A DNA stretch of 64,000 nt from Sistotremastrum niveocremeum HHB9708 (lineage: Eukaryota; Basidiomycota; Agaricomycetes; Sistotremastrales; Sistotremastraceae), in NCBI GenBank assembly GCA_001630475.1, contig KV419445.1, forward strand, positions 4,073-68,072, in the 5' to 3' direction. Shown in pieces: positions 23,985 to 34,612 of the stretch. Position 1 is the first letter of the stretch. Every line of letters starts with the position of its first letter. The position numbers and the translations under genes were made by a program. The notes beneath the pieces were generated by a model. It saw only the letters and a list, made by a program, of their open reading frames with translations. It did not search any database and was not told where the DNA came from.

Positions 23985-24672
23985 GGGTATAGGGACTGGA
24001 CGGAGGGAGAAAGCGAACTGCGGCTTTGGGCCGCGCTCGGCGTCGGTGGTCAAATGCGTTTTGTACACTCATGAGCTTTTACTACGAATTTCCTTATTAT
24101 CTTTGTTACTAGGATATATCTAGTTTATTGTAAGGCTACTCTAGTGATGCACTTTCGGCAAGCTAGCTGCTTTTGTAAGTCCTGATTCCTTCGTGATTTA
24201 TTGGCCAAGATAATCATGAATCGACCATCATGCGGGTCGAGATAGTTCTGATATTGACTGTATCTTCGTTCCTGTAATGGTTCGAAACCAGTTGGTTTCC
24301 GAGCACGTGTATGCGGACTATATCTACTATCTAGGGCCTTTTGATCGAATTGTTATCGGTGAACAGAGAACAGAAGCTTACTAGCCGTATCTTACCTCTC
24401 TCCTCCTTCCCCGACAATGTAAACGGACCCATCGTTGCTGAACCTCTAATCATACGAATGCACCAACGTATACACGTTAATCGACGGACGCAACGAGCTC
24501 CGGATTTGATGAAGCGAGAGGGGCTCTAGAATGCTGTGTTCCCACGCAGCCTTGCCTACAACCTACCATCATGTCTGACGCAGCGACCAAGGCCAGTATC
24601 CTGCCTAAGCTTTTCGATGCCTAGCGAAAGCGAACTAATATCCTGGACGAACAGATCGATAGCAAAATAGCC
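23985..24672. other. Divergent spacer between epsin and the PIN-domain gene
   Basis: Contains both promoters. An ATG near 24571 opens a short frame (MSDAATKASILPKLFDA) that ends at a TAG; it may be an upstream ORF or a first exon whose intron I could not place. Confidence 0.5.
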
Positions 24673-25770
24673 ATGTCCCGCGCTCTCGGCGCTGCACTCC
24701 TCGCTCACCAGGTTGAACAACTCGAACGCTCCGTAAATACCAAATCGAACCATTACGACTCCAACAATGGTGGCAACCATTGGAGAGGTCGACACAATCG
24801 TCACCGTTCCGACTCTCATCCCAGACAACAGAACGAGTCTCGTCGAGCCAATACTAGAGATGACAATCGTCATGAAGGATTCGATGCCACTCCCACTCCT
24901 CGTGTCAACGGCCGCCGTTCCCCTAATGCTGTGAATGGGACTCCTGATAATCAGTCATCTACTGCCGACGTCGTGATCACCGACGCATCTCTCCTTATTC
25001 ATGCTCCGTCTCAACTCCGGAAATGGTGCCAGCAAAGCCGCTCCGAGACGGTCATAGTCCCGCTCGAAGCCCTTAACACTCTCGATGCACTCAAGAAAGG
25101 TTCATCTCCCGTTGCTAAGCTAGCTCGTGCAGCTAGTCGAGTCTTGGAGCAGCAGGTTGGGGTGAATGATAGGATCAAAGTTCAGAGAGATGAGGCGTTC
25201 TTGCCGTGGGAGGAAGTTATGAAAGGAGTCGAGGAGAGGGGCAAGGTGGAAAATACCGAGAAGGACCTTTCCACCAAGGATGTCGAACGAGCTCAAGCTG
25301 CTCAAACCTTCCCTCCTCCTCCGGAATGGCTCCGCCGAACCCTCTGCTGCGCGGCATACGAAGTCTCTTCGACAAGCGCGCAAAAGGAGTCCGAGTCCGA
25401 GAAGAAGAAACCGAGGATCGTTCTTGCTCTGTCTTCTCCTCACCCCGCGTCCGCACCTCATCCCCATGCCAATCCAAAATCTGACAGGGCTTCCGGGTCC
25501 CTTCTGCTCACTTGGGCGGGTCTCCTTTCGATCCCAACCATAGTTATTCCAGCCGACCCTCTCCCTCAGCCCTCTCCGAACCCTCCTCATGTCCATGTCA
25601 AGGATAGGGAAGCTACGAAACCCGAGAGAAAGAGCTTGGTCGAACGCCCTCCAGCTGCGCTCGCTATGGAAGGGGCCAAAGTCAACGTCAGCACCACTGC
25701 AAGTCTTGGAGCTACAGAAGGCAAGAAAGTCATTCGGCTTCTCACGCGTGGCGAAAAGCTAGAGCCGTAA
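24673..25770 (+). CDS. PIN-domain protein, Nmd4/SMG-like
   Basis: Single open frame of 365 residues. The start MSRALGAALLAHQVEQLERS is followed by an Arg/His/Asn-rich, probably disordered RNA-contacting region. A PIN domain begins about residue 97 with VVITDASLLIHAPSQLRKW and continues with ETVIVPLEALNTLDALKKGS and AKLARAASRVLEQQV, the usual D-x-LL / VVP-VL-LD-LK layout of Est1/SMG5-6 and Nmd4 PIN domains. The second half has LLLTWAGLLSIPTIVIPAD, which would hold the last strand. The first acidic residue is seen (D of ITDAS); I cannot confirm that all catalytic acids are present, so nuclease activity is uncertain. The true start may lie further upstream. A role in mRNA decay is inferred from the fold only. 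Confidence 0.7.
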   Translation: MSRALGAALLAHQVEQLERSVNTKSNHYDSNNGGNHWRGRHNRHRSDSHPRQQNESRRANTRDDNRHEGFDATPTPRVNGRRSPNAVNGTPDNQSSTADVVITDASLLIHAPSQLRKWCQQSRSETVIVPLEALNTLDALKKGSSPVAKLARAASRVLEQQVGVNDRIKVQRDEAFLPWEEVMKGVEERGKVENTEKDLSTKDVERAQAAQTFPPPPEWLRRTLCCAAYEVSSTSAQKESESEKKKPRIVLALSSPHPASAPHPHANPKSDRASGSLLLTWAGLLSIPTIVIPADPLPQPSPNPPHVHVKDREATKPERKSLVERPPAALAMEGAKVNVSTTASLGATEGKKVIRLLTRGEKLEP

Positions 25771-26411
25771 CCTCTGATATTCTCTTCGTGCGTCGTTCGC
25801 AGGCAGAGTGGCTCAACGAGACTGACATTGATTGATTCAGACTATATCACCTATCACAGGTTATCGCAACCACGAGCGTTGACTGGACGTCCCGAGTGGC
25901 AGTCAGCTGACCGTATGTCGCCTCACCAAAGAGATCGAGAATCGGACATGCGAGTCTTGTCATATAGACGGTCCGCAGATCAGTAGATCGCAACCGGACT
26001 CGGTCTCTCTCGTGCTTTGCATCGTTTAAGCCCTGGACAGTCTGAAGGATCTCGCCTGAGAATAAGACTCTTTCCCGCTTCGATGTTTCAGCCCCCATTC
26101 TCTCCTCCTCCTTGACTCTCCAGTAGATCATTGATCATCTCTGGTCTATGTATGCGCGCCTTTTGTTTTGCGGTTTTGCGGTATGGATTAGGCCTAGTTC
26201 CGTTTAAAAATATGCTTCTTTGGTTCATGTACGGATATGGTTTCTTGTTGATATATATGGGTTATTCAAATGCTCTCTCGACAGGTACAGCATGATTAGA
26301 TATTATATGCAGTATTTTGACAAGAAAAGGAGGCAGACTGCATATACATAGGGATGCATTATTGCACCAGGCGGTCCTCAACTCCCTCGGTTACAAAATG
26401 GACAGATCAGC
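25771..26411. other. Convergent 3' spacer
   Basis: Lies between the PIN-domain gene (+) and the SAP30BP-like gene (-). One minus-strand open frame (25847-26131, 95 codons) has no recognised motif; I do not call it a gene. Confidence 0.5.
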
Positions 26412-27362
26412 TCAAATGGACAATCGTTGTCTGGGTCCATTCCGAGGCCCATAACCTCCTCTTCTCGTGCTGGGTCCATCAACGGGGCCACCTCGACGCT
26501 GTGAACCCGAATCTTCACGCCGCGGCGACTTTTGACGAGAAGATGTGAAAGCAATGCTCGACCGTGACCCAGGTGCTGGCTTGTTCTCCGCAGATTCAGC
26601 TTCCTTCTTTTGCCGTGCAGCTGAAAGAATGAGGAGGACGTCAATATCCATACAAGACATATCATGATTGATCAACGCACCAATCTGGTCTCCATAGTCC
26701 TCTGGTCGGTTATTGTGCGGATTCCACAATTCCGCAGGAAAATTAGTTGCGGTCTCATCCACATCGACGAACTCGACGAGTTTGGCGTATAGGTGTGGAT
26801 TTCGGAAGGAACGATTTTCCATTAGGGAGTCATTGAAGTGTTTTCCTTGTGTCACTTTCAAGACACGAAACTGCGCGAGTTTCTCCTAAGCCATAGAACC
26901 GCGTCATCATCAGGCTTTTTGACAGAAATTAAGAGCAGGTACCTCGAGTTCGAGATTCCTTGTTTCAGGAGACGGCGGTAATAGTAGATCCTCGTCTTCG
27001 TCGACATCTATCGATGAGATAGTCGTAATGAGCAAGGGCGGAGTCGGTTCTCCTGTCGTTCGTTCATGCCCGTCAGCCACACCAATTAGATCAGAACGTA
27101 GCTTGAATGAACGTACGTATATGAGAAGTAGAAGATCCAGCTGTTTGATCCTATCTCAACCAAGCAGAAAGAGAAAAGCCAGCCAAGAGGGAAACGGCTA
27201 AGAAAAGTCTCGAAGTGGATTTCTCACATCAGGTATAAAGCTGGACGATCCGTTTCTTGGTGGTGATTGTTCGTGGGTTGATTTGGGAGACTCTCCGTAT
27301 GATACGAGACCTGCTATGAGTCAGAATGAGGCGCAACAAGTAGTGGCTTATGTACCTTTCAT
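26412..27362 (-). CDS. SAP30BP/HCNGP-like protein
   Basis: Member of the HCNGP family, nuclear proteins related to human SAP30BP, linked to transcription and splicing. The start at 27362 supplies only Met-Lys before a short intron; joining gives [11 protein letters not shown], matching the family opening (LVxYxSxDE-type). A Pro-rich and acidic exon holds [20 protein letters not shown] and [14 protein letters not shown]. The family core follows: [40 protein letters not shown] and [17 protein letters not shown]. After the next intron the tail is basic and Gly/Arg-rich ([24 protein letters not shown]). The intron after the core (GTGCGTTG to a TGCACGG-side acceptor) was placed by homology and is approximate. 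Confidence 0.85.
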
Positions 27363-27785
27363 GACTGAGTCTACGAGAGTGATGATGGTTCGGAAATCTT
27401 TAGCGCCCGTCGGAAAATTGCCACGCGAGCGAGCATGCATGCAGCCTGGCAAATTCTGGACACTGCAATTGGCCATTCTCGACCAAGTCCTTATGCAACA
27501 TCTCTATACAAGAAAATATGTTGACATTTGAACTTATCTATATTTTCAGAATTTTTCTCAATTTTATATGGGTGCAGTCTTGCCTTGATCAACAGCGATT
27601 TTGTGGTTAGTATGACAGTAGTCGCATTCCACGATGATTAGGAGATCATAGAGAGACGATGAAGCAAGACGCCGAAATCAAAGGTTCATTCACTTATACG
27701 GCCTCATTTCGAAAACAAACGGAACATACATTATACGGTCCGAGAGTGTAGATTGATGCTACAGCACTTGCTACTGCATTTCAAA
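27363..27785. other. Spacer at the left edge of the accessory island
   Basis: No gene seen. It is AT-rich around 27530-27600. Confidence 0.5.
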
Positions 27786-28328
27786 CTATATGTTAAAAAC
27801 AGGAGACCCAGATACGAGGGTCAAGGATGTTATACCCATGATCCCATCGTCCTCGGTTGTCTCGATTCTAGGAAAGTGGATCAGTTGTGATCAGGATACT
27901 TAATGCGGTAGCCTACACGGCATTCAGAGAGACCTGAACATGCTCGTTCTTGTTCTGGGGCTTCCAAAGGAAGAACAGGCCGACTTGACCGAACTGAAAC
28001 CCTTAATTATCAGAAAATAGTACGTCAAACGGGTGAGACTCACGCCAGGTTTGTCAACATTCTCAACGGACGAACTGAACTGAGCAGTCTCAGGACTAAA
28101 GGCTTTCTGCACGTCACTGAGTTTCTGCTTCAACGCAGCATTGTCGAGCAATTGTCCGTTTACGAGTGCGGTGACGTTTGTCGCGAACAGCGCATTGAAT
28201 CGAGAGCTGAATATGTCGACAGGACCATGACCTGCGTGACGAGGAAAATGTCCGATTTGAGGACCGGCAGTAAGAAGGCTACGGATGCCCTCCTCAAGCC
28301 ATTGAGTTAGAGACTGAGTGTCGGACAT
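27786..28328 (-). CDS. Small intracellular protein, family of unknown function, paralogue A
   Basis: Three exons. The first (ATG 28328) gives MSDTQSLTQWLEEGIRSLLT, a Gly/His-rich loop, DIFSSRFNALFATNVTALVN and SPETAQFSSSVEN. The second encodes FGQVGLFFLWKPQNKNEHVQ VSLNA, and the third ends with TSLTLVSGSPVFNI. Introns are GT-AG. There is no signal peptide or membrane segment. Conserved positions shared with D and E are the opening W-L-E helix, the SSVE(N/H) turn, GQVGLFF-W, VQVSLNA and the C-terminal L-S/T-LVSG-A/S-P motif. The layout (helix, amphipathic helices, then strands) is compatible with an NTF2/SnoaL-like fold, but that is inference. I do not recognise the family. Confidence 0.75.
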
Positions 28329-28860
28329 GGTAGATGGATCGTAGCCAGTTGCGTTGATGTGCTCTTACGCACGACCCAGAATGCTGAGCATGTATAGGGA
28401 TATCGATGATAGCAGCAAGACATACTAGTACTATAGTGATCAAAGTTCTTCAGCAATACAGATGATATATGTGGCGCGCGAAACAGCGCAGTATCTTGAT
28501 AGTTTCGTTACGTGTGGTCTGCTGGACTGCGCTTGGGTAGTGCATGGTGCCCTGTGCTGTTTCACAAACTGATTCTTGGGAGTTGAGGTCGTGTCTCAAC
28601 ACCGAACTAGAATGGCCGGTCGACGCCAGTCAAAATTTACAGGAGTTCCTTGACAGTGCGGAAGGGAGTCGAGGGACAAGAGTAAGCAATGTTGGCGAAA
28701 ATAGGCGCTTAATTGACGCCTGGGCATTTCAGATTTAACAAGCATCACTGTTTGATAGACGCTATTCTATTAGACGCAGAAGTTCGAGCCCAAGATTGAG
28801 AACTATAGGGTGATTTGATAATGATTTATTCTCATCGAAGGCGGCGTGCTATGTCGAAGA
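28329..28860. other. Spacer between paralogues A and B
   Basis: Promoter of A and 3' flank of B; no further gene can be supported. Confidence 0.5.
28391..28398 (-). promoter_or_regulatory. TATA-like element of paralogue A
   Basis: Reads CCTATACA on the minus strand, 63-70 bp upstream of the ATG. It is the weakest TATA match of the set. Confidence 0.4.
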
Positions 28861-29516
28861 TCAAGCAGTCTTCTCGGTGAGGACCGGCCCGGGCAGAATG
28901 TCATAGCTGGACACAAAGTTGGCGTCAATGACCTTGGGAATAAAGAAATCTCCCAAGGAGATCCTGCGCAATTCATTTGGTCAGTTGCAGCGAGAGATTG
29001 CATGGAATTGGACATACGTGGTGATTACGGCGACTTCGATCTTATGGATTGGGTGCTCGGGGATCGAGACAATCGGCCACGAGAAGAATTTGGCGACCAG
29101 GAAGTTCTGATACATAGGGTAAGGATTGATATCAAACATGAGAAGGTGCACCTTACCCCATCTGGTGTACGATTGAAGGTAGAGCCAGTAAATTCGACAA
29201 ATGGCAAGTCGAATATATCTCTGAGGAGTTTTAAGGACTCGCTCAAACCGTCATAAGTGAGCGCGCTGGCATTCACTTGGGACTTGACATCAGTGGAGAA
29301 TATTTCTTTGAAACGATCGTCGAAGGTGCGGTCGGGATTAGGTGGTGGGATGGGCTGGATGACCACTTGTGCTTTTTTGGAAGAGAGCAAGGCTTTGAGG
29401 GCGACTTCAAGCCAATCTTCGAGATATTTTGTGAAGATAGGGAGGGGAAGTATAGGACCAGGTCCAACGGAAGCCGCTTTGGGGAGCTTAGGAGCCCCGG
29501 GTGCTGCACTAGCCAT
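28861..29516 (-). CDS. Small intracellular protein of the same family, paralogue B (subfamily 2)
   Basis: Three exons. The ATG at 29516 (second ATG of the frame; an earlier one lies at 29552) gives an Ala/Pro-rich start, then PIFTKYLEDWLEVALKALLS, FDDRFKEIFSTDVKSQVN, LTYDGLSESLKLLRDIFDLP and VEFTGSTFN. Exon 2 encodes NFLVAKFFSWPIVSIPEHPI and HKIEVAVITT; exon 3 gives DFFIPKVIDANFVSSYDI and ends at 28861. It is closest to paralogue C, with which it shares most of these blocks. The order of motifs and the intron positions correspond to A, D and E, so I treat the two groups as distant subfamilies of one family. No secretion signal. The function is unknown. Confidence 0.75.
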
Positions 29517-29560
29517 GTCTGGTGGATGAGGACTAGTGAAAGCGGACAGCACGGCGGGGC

Positions 29561-29567
29561 TTTATAC
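29561..29567 (-). promoter_or_regulatory. TATA box of paralogue B
   Basis: GTATAAA on the minus strand, 45-51 bp upstream of the ATG, within a G/C-rich context. Confidence 0.65.
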
Positions 29568-31389
29568 GCCCCCGCTGCAAAGAACTCCTAGAAGCAAAGG
29601 ACGGAAGCAAATGCTGTTGGATGCAATACATCGGCGTTGTGAGCGCCATGAACACACAAGACCAAAGTCCGTTCGAAAGTTCAGATGTGTGCCTGATAGA
29701 ATGGTTGGGTGCCTGGATTCCATGATCGGCGTGTCGCTTTTTCCGATTGTTTGAGAGTCGACGGAATGGTGTAATTGGGCAATTTTACACTCCAAGACAC
29801 ATGACGGACTGGAGCTGCGCTTTAGAAACATAACTCCTCGCGTGAAGCACATTGAGTGAACCCAAAGCTCGACCCGGGGACAGTGAGAGGTCCGAACTGG
29901 AATCATCTTCTCGAGGAAGCCCTTCGGTGTCAGCTCGGCCTGTAGGACAAAGACGATAGGATTTCGATGCATCGACATAGATTATAGTAAAGGGCTGAGT
30001 AAATGTTGTGCCATTCTTGTTCGTGATTGTGTGTTCGGAGACAAGTAATAGTGAGAAGAAAGTAATTTGATTCCGCCTTTCATGGACGATTAGCCTTGAG
30101 TTCCAGGATGTGACAAAGGCGCTCTGTAGTGAGATACAACCGCAGTGCTCAGCGTACTTGAACGAAGTAAGATCCTAAAATTGAGGATAGTGATGCTCGT
30201 CGTTGAACGGTCGTTCTCCGTCGCGAGCGCAACTGGAATGCACCCTTACTACGGCTTCGCTCGTTTAAAAAAGCCAGATGCAATAGCCAAGAATTGAGGC
30301 GAGAGGATTCATGATAACCTGTTGAGGATGCCGGAACCGCAGCTTCAGAGTTAGTTGAGAGAGTCCTGGAGCCATCATCACCGGCAGAGCAGACTTGGGC
30401 GGAAATAAGCGCCGGTTGCAGCGCTCAGTTTGCTCTTGGTCTTGCTGGTCATCTAGCCTTCCACGAATCCAGAGCTATCTCGGTCTCTACTTAATACTCG
30501 TGCCTTGATTATTCAAGTGGTTATCCAGTCATTTTCCTCAATTTTCTAGTGCGCCATTTCATCGTTCAATTCTCATGAACTGGAGACATCCGCCAGCCTG
30601 CGTTTAGATATCGAGCACTGATGGCAAAACATTCGGGAAAAGGGACACACAAACCAGCGTGAAGATACACCTGCGCTCCGTTCGAAAAGCTTTCCCTGGT
30701 CCTGAGAATACCAATCATGAAGAATCATCCTTCGCTTAGCCTTGAACCTCTCAAATTTAAGTCTCAATCGGTTTACTGCACTTGGCTATCCCGGTCTGTT
30801 CAACCTTCATGTCTCACGTGTGCTCTTGTCCCTGCCTTGAACCGAAGTCAATATCCGGAAAGCTTCAAACGTTTGTGGACACCAAATGATGTGCCGAACC
30901 GCTGGCACTCAGACTTTACGTCGCTGTCAGGTTCTGCATTCCAGAAACTGGATGGCGTGATACGCCTTCCTCAAACTTCGTTCGGTCATGCTTCTCAGGT
31001 TGACGTTGGTCCTTTTCCTACCTCCTCTTCGTAGTTGCCGTGCAATTGTCTTCAGCCGCTGTCAATCCAGAATGGAGAAATTGCTACGCTCGTCGAAGGT
31101 TCTCTGAGCTCCACAATCTCCTTTCCGACGGCAATTGGATGAACTACGGTGACGACTCAAATACACAAGCTAATTGTTGAGAATCCGGAAATAGTAAACT
31201 CCCGCACGTAGCGACTCGGATGCCGTTCACACGTGCGGCATGGATTGAATTGCTCGACGGCATTCGCTCGACCTGTTCGGGGACCAGCCAAGGTTCCGTG
31301 CCTTCGATCAGACGACATTTGCTTCCGGCGTCTGCTAGTTCCTGATCCAATCACACCAACGAACACGTACACAGTAACACAGGCCTAGG

Positions 31390-31396
31390 TATAAAG
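31390..31396 (+). promoter_or_regulatory. TATA box of paralogue C
   Basis: TATAAAG, 38-44 bp upstream of the ATG at 31434. Confidence 0.65.
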
Positions 31397-31433
31397 GTAC
31401 GCCGCCGTGTATCCCTTCGTTCACCTGTTCAAT

Positions 31434-32068
31434 ATGTCTGTAGCTACTGCCCAAGGAGTCAATGCTTTCCCTACCGCACCCCTCCCGATCTTCACAAAGT
31501 ACCTGGAGGATTGGCTGGAAATCGCTCTCAAGGCACTCCTCTCATCTAAATCACAAATTGTGATCCTTCCCGTGCCAGGCCCCAGACCAGACGGTGTTTT
31601 TGATGACCGGTTCAAAGAAATATTCGATCCTAAAGTGGATGCTTTGGTCAATAGTCTATCCTTGGACTATGCTGGGCTGAGCGAAGCCCTGAAGCACCTT
31701 CGGAATATCTTTGACCTCACGAATGTTAACTTCACTGGATCATCGTTCCATACGGCATCAGGAGGGGTATGTCCTCCTATCATTGAGCTGCATGCGATTC
31801 ACCCGTCTAATGTTTCGTTAGAAATTCCTGGTGGCCAAGTTCTTTTCGTGGCCGGTCGGCGTCTCCATACCCGAGCAACCACTCCACAAAATCGAAGTTG
31901 CAGTCATTACAACGTAAACACCGCTGTCGCTGCATTCCTCTTCAGAGTGTTCTGATGTCATTTTCTCTTTCCAGAATCACCCTGGAAGGACTCGTCCCGA
32001 AAGTGGTCAATGCTAATTTTGTCGTCAATCATGACATTGTTGCCATCCACAACGACAAGGACGAGTAG
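31434..32068 (+). CDS. Small intracellular protein of the same family, paralogue C (subfamily 2)
   Basis: The only plus-strand member. Exon 1 (from 31434) gives PIFTKYLEDWLEIALKALLS, FDDRFKEIFDPKVDALVN, LDYAGLSEALKHLRNIFDL and VNFTGSSFH, ending at a GTATGT donor near 31769. Exon 2 encodes KFLVAKFFSWPVGVSIPEQP and HKIEVAVITT, and exon 3 encodes ITLEGLVPKVVNANFVVNHD, with the stop at 32066-32068. All three blocks match paralogue B closely, and the introns fall at the same places. An upstream in-frame ATG at 31407 lies close behind the TATA box and is less likely. No signal peptide or membrane segment. The function is unknown; the family resemblance to NTF2-like proteins is only topological. Confidence 0.78.
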
Positions 32069-33023
32069 ATCTGATCGGCAACATCCCGTTATTATCTGTC
32101 AATAGATGGGGACATGATGGATGTTTCTCTATATCATGCCCGAGGGGTGAGACTGGAGAGTCACTGGTCAATGCCATCCCTGCGTCAATATACGCAATTC
32201 TATGGGCCATGAAAGAACGCGGCCTCACTCGCAACTCGATCCATACAGTGCACTATCTCTGATAGGCATAGTTCAGTATCACTTGTATAACGTATATAAT
32301 TTGAATCGAATCAAAATCGAATATCAGTTAGTTCGACGGAGTTTAAAATTTGAAAGATGCAACGCTGCTTTGAACCTCACAGGCTTCACCCTCAAGCTCC
32401 AGTCTTCTCTATTTAGGACCTTGGATGTGGCGAAAAACTAAATATCTGCAGGTCTGGTGGAAGTCGTTCCACATCCAAGAAAATCCGAGGTCGCCGTCGC
32501 CGTCGTCGAGGACAGTCTAACGCTGAAATATAACATGCCAGGACTGTTTGGACTCTCTACCGATCTTAACTTGATAACACAACATATATATATTGGAACC
32601 TCATGAATTACTGCTGCCTTTATACTCGTCTTCTCGGGTTGTACTCAAACTGCGGTCAGAGACCGCAGATTCCGCTGGATCTTTGCCCTTCACTGAGAGT
32701 CAAAACGGCGTCCTATCCCCACGAACGTGTCCACGCCAATCTCTTATTGGGTTCCTATCACTCTTGAAGGGACAGGGGTCACTTCACCACTGTTAACTCA
32801 TCAATCCACCCATGAGAAATCCGGAGACTCAACTAAGCGCCCAACATTGGTGAAAGCCCGGTACTAATTTATCCAATCCCTGGCTTGGAGTCTCGATATT
32901 CGGTTCCATTGTATATCTATTCACATGGCTCCTAATCAGACATACATATAAGAGTCGATCGACCTCGACCTCGCTCTGATTTCACCCCCCCAAATCCAAT
33001 ACGGCGATACTAGCACTTCCACC
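32069..33023. other. Spacer with the beta-trefoil gene promoter
   Basis: No gene supported. A short frame at 32202-32441 lacks motifs. Confidence 0.5.
32947..32952 (+). promoter_or_regulatory. TATA-like element of the beta-trefoil gene
   Basis: CATATAAG context, about 72-77 bp upstream of the ATG at 33024. Confidence 0.5.
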
Positions 33024-33719
33024 ATGGCTCTTGCTTCCGGAGTATATGACATCGTCAATATCGCTTATGGGAAAAGAATCTTTACCTTCAAGGATCCACT
33101 TCAAGACTCGGCAGTCGGGCTGATGGAAACACCAGCTTATTGGTGGACGGTATGTGTTAGCTCGACAGTGCGTGTACAATATTCACTAACCCCATTAACA
33201 GAAATACGAGATCAAGAGAATCTCAGGGAATCGTTACACTATTAAGCCAAATAATATTCCTCTTTTCGTCGCACCACACCCAAAGGTGAGGGAGCCACTC
33301 CAAACGTTGACTTCTGAGTTACAACCAACTGAGCGTCCATCATCAGGTTAATAAGTGTATCCTCACGAACAAATATACGGAATGGAATATCACGCCCACT
33401 AGCGATGGTACCTACAGGTTTGTTGACATCCTCCGAACAACACAGAAATAGATTGCTTATGCGGTATTCGGATCCAGAATCAGCAAGCCATATGACGATC
33501 TATATCTCTTCTCAATATCGGATAGCGGGATAGGCTATGTAAGTGCTTAAACAGGTCTGAAAGATGACCACTGATGCATCCTCTTTTTAGGTTTACAGCG
33601 AGATAGCTTCCGGGGGACCTCCTGAACGCTGGAGGTTTGAGAAGGCGAACAGCATCACCAAGTCTAATGACAATGGGAGCTCTTCGCCCCCAGTGGACGA
33701 CGGAAGCTACGACAATTAA
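33024..33719 (+). CDS. Beta-trefoil-like protein (protease-inhibitor or lectin type)
   Basis: Five exons, first 33024-33149, all GT-AG. The joined product is about 170 residues with no signal peptide. It starts MALASGVYDIVNIAYGKRIF, which resembles the opening of mushroom I66-type serine protease inhibitors and of ricin-B-like lectins (SGxYxIxN). Three roughly equal repeats each carry a Trp followed by a beta strand: AYWWTKYEIKRISGNRYTI, YTEWNITPTSDGTYRI and PERWRFEKAN, spaced as in a beta-trefoil. The tail is Ser/Asp/Gly-rich. The Q-x-W signature of ricin-B lectins is absent, so an inhibitor-like role is somewhat more likely than sugar binding. The family is inferred from the fold pattern only, and the short exons make splice positions uncertain by a codon or so. 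Confidence 0.65.
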
Positions 33720-34046
33720 CTAAGCCAGCCCTCATCTTATAGTTTTCAGAGCAAGTTGTATATCAGCGCGGAACGAACAAATCCAGTCGAATGTATTGAC
33801 ACCCGTTACTTCACACCAAGAGCGTAAATTGAACACGACATCGCCCGTTCATTTAAGCATGACACCGACATAGAACACTTTCTGCCGGATATAACGAGCA
33901 TCACGTTCATAAGATCACTCAAACTGTCGTACCGCCGACTCGTACACGATACATCGAGCTAAGGGGACTATGTCGACATACACAGTAGTATTACAAAGGC
34001 ATATTGAGAAAGCGGAACATAGAGAGCTGAAGCCAAGGCTATCAAC
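33720..34046. other. Convergent 3' spacer
   Basis: Lies between the beta-trefoil gene (+) and paralogue D (-). Nothing recognisable. Confidence 0.5.
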
Positions 34047-34612
34047 TCAGATTATAAAGTGAGGAGCGCCAGAGACTAGCGAGAGAGATTTGACGATCGG
34101 AGCTCCATTCATATGAACAATCCTGCAATAGATAAGGTCGTGACCTCACGAAAGCTAGCTGAAAACTCACGAAGCATTGAGGGAGACTTGGACCCATTCA
34201 CCAGAGCCCAGAATACCAGGAGTGTGAGGCGTGACATTCCAGGCAAAGAACAATCCGACTTGACCGGACTGCAATGAATCAAGTCAATCATATGCATCAA
34301 GAAATAGTCCAATCAACGTACCCCGTCTTTTTCGTCATGTTCAACAGACGAAGAGTATTTGGCAGTCTCGGGGTTATAGGTCTTCTGAACGGCGTTCATC
34401 TTGGCTCTGAGCCCTTTGTTATCGAGGGTCTTATCATTAATGACCGCCTCGACGTTAGGGGCGAATATGCTGTCGAAGATTGTGTCAAAGTTATCAAGTG
34501 GGCCAGGTCCACCGCCGCCTGGGGGTGGTGATGCATGGGTACCGGGCGAGGATGAAAGAAGAGAGGAGATGGATTGCTTGAGCCAAGAGCTGAGGGTTGG
34601 CATTTCAGTCAT
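34047..34612 (-). CDS. Small intracellular protein of the same family, paralogue D
   Basis: Three exons. The ATG at 34612 gives MTEMPTLSSWLKQSISSLLS, a Gly/Pro loop (PPPGGGGPGPLDNFD), FDSIFAPNVEAVIN, LDNKGLRAKMNAVQKTYNPE and SSVEHDEKDG. Exon 2 is SGQVGLFFAWNVTPHTPG and WVQVSLNAS; exon 3 is IVHMNGAPIVKSLSLVSGAP followed by HFII and a TGA. It is closest to E, sharing the Gly-rich PxGGGGPGP loop, GQVGLFF-WNV and LSLVSGAP. An upstream ATG at 34711 would add 33 residues but lies beyond the TATA box, so it is not used. No signal peptide; unknown function. Confidence 0.77.

Larger units (their letters stand above)
29517..31433. other. Divergent spacer between paralogues B and C
   Basis: 1.9 kb without a supportable gene. 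Open frames on both strands (for example 29562-29978 minus and 30717-31034 plus) lack recognisable motifs. The two flanking paralogues point away from each other. Confidence 0.45.

Noticed and set aside
25847-26131. 95-codon minus-strand frame between the PIN gene and the SAP30BP-like gene
   Set aside because: No family motif, and it lies in a convergent 3' region.
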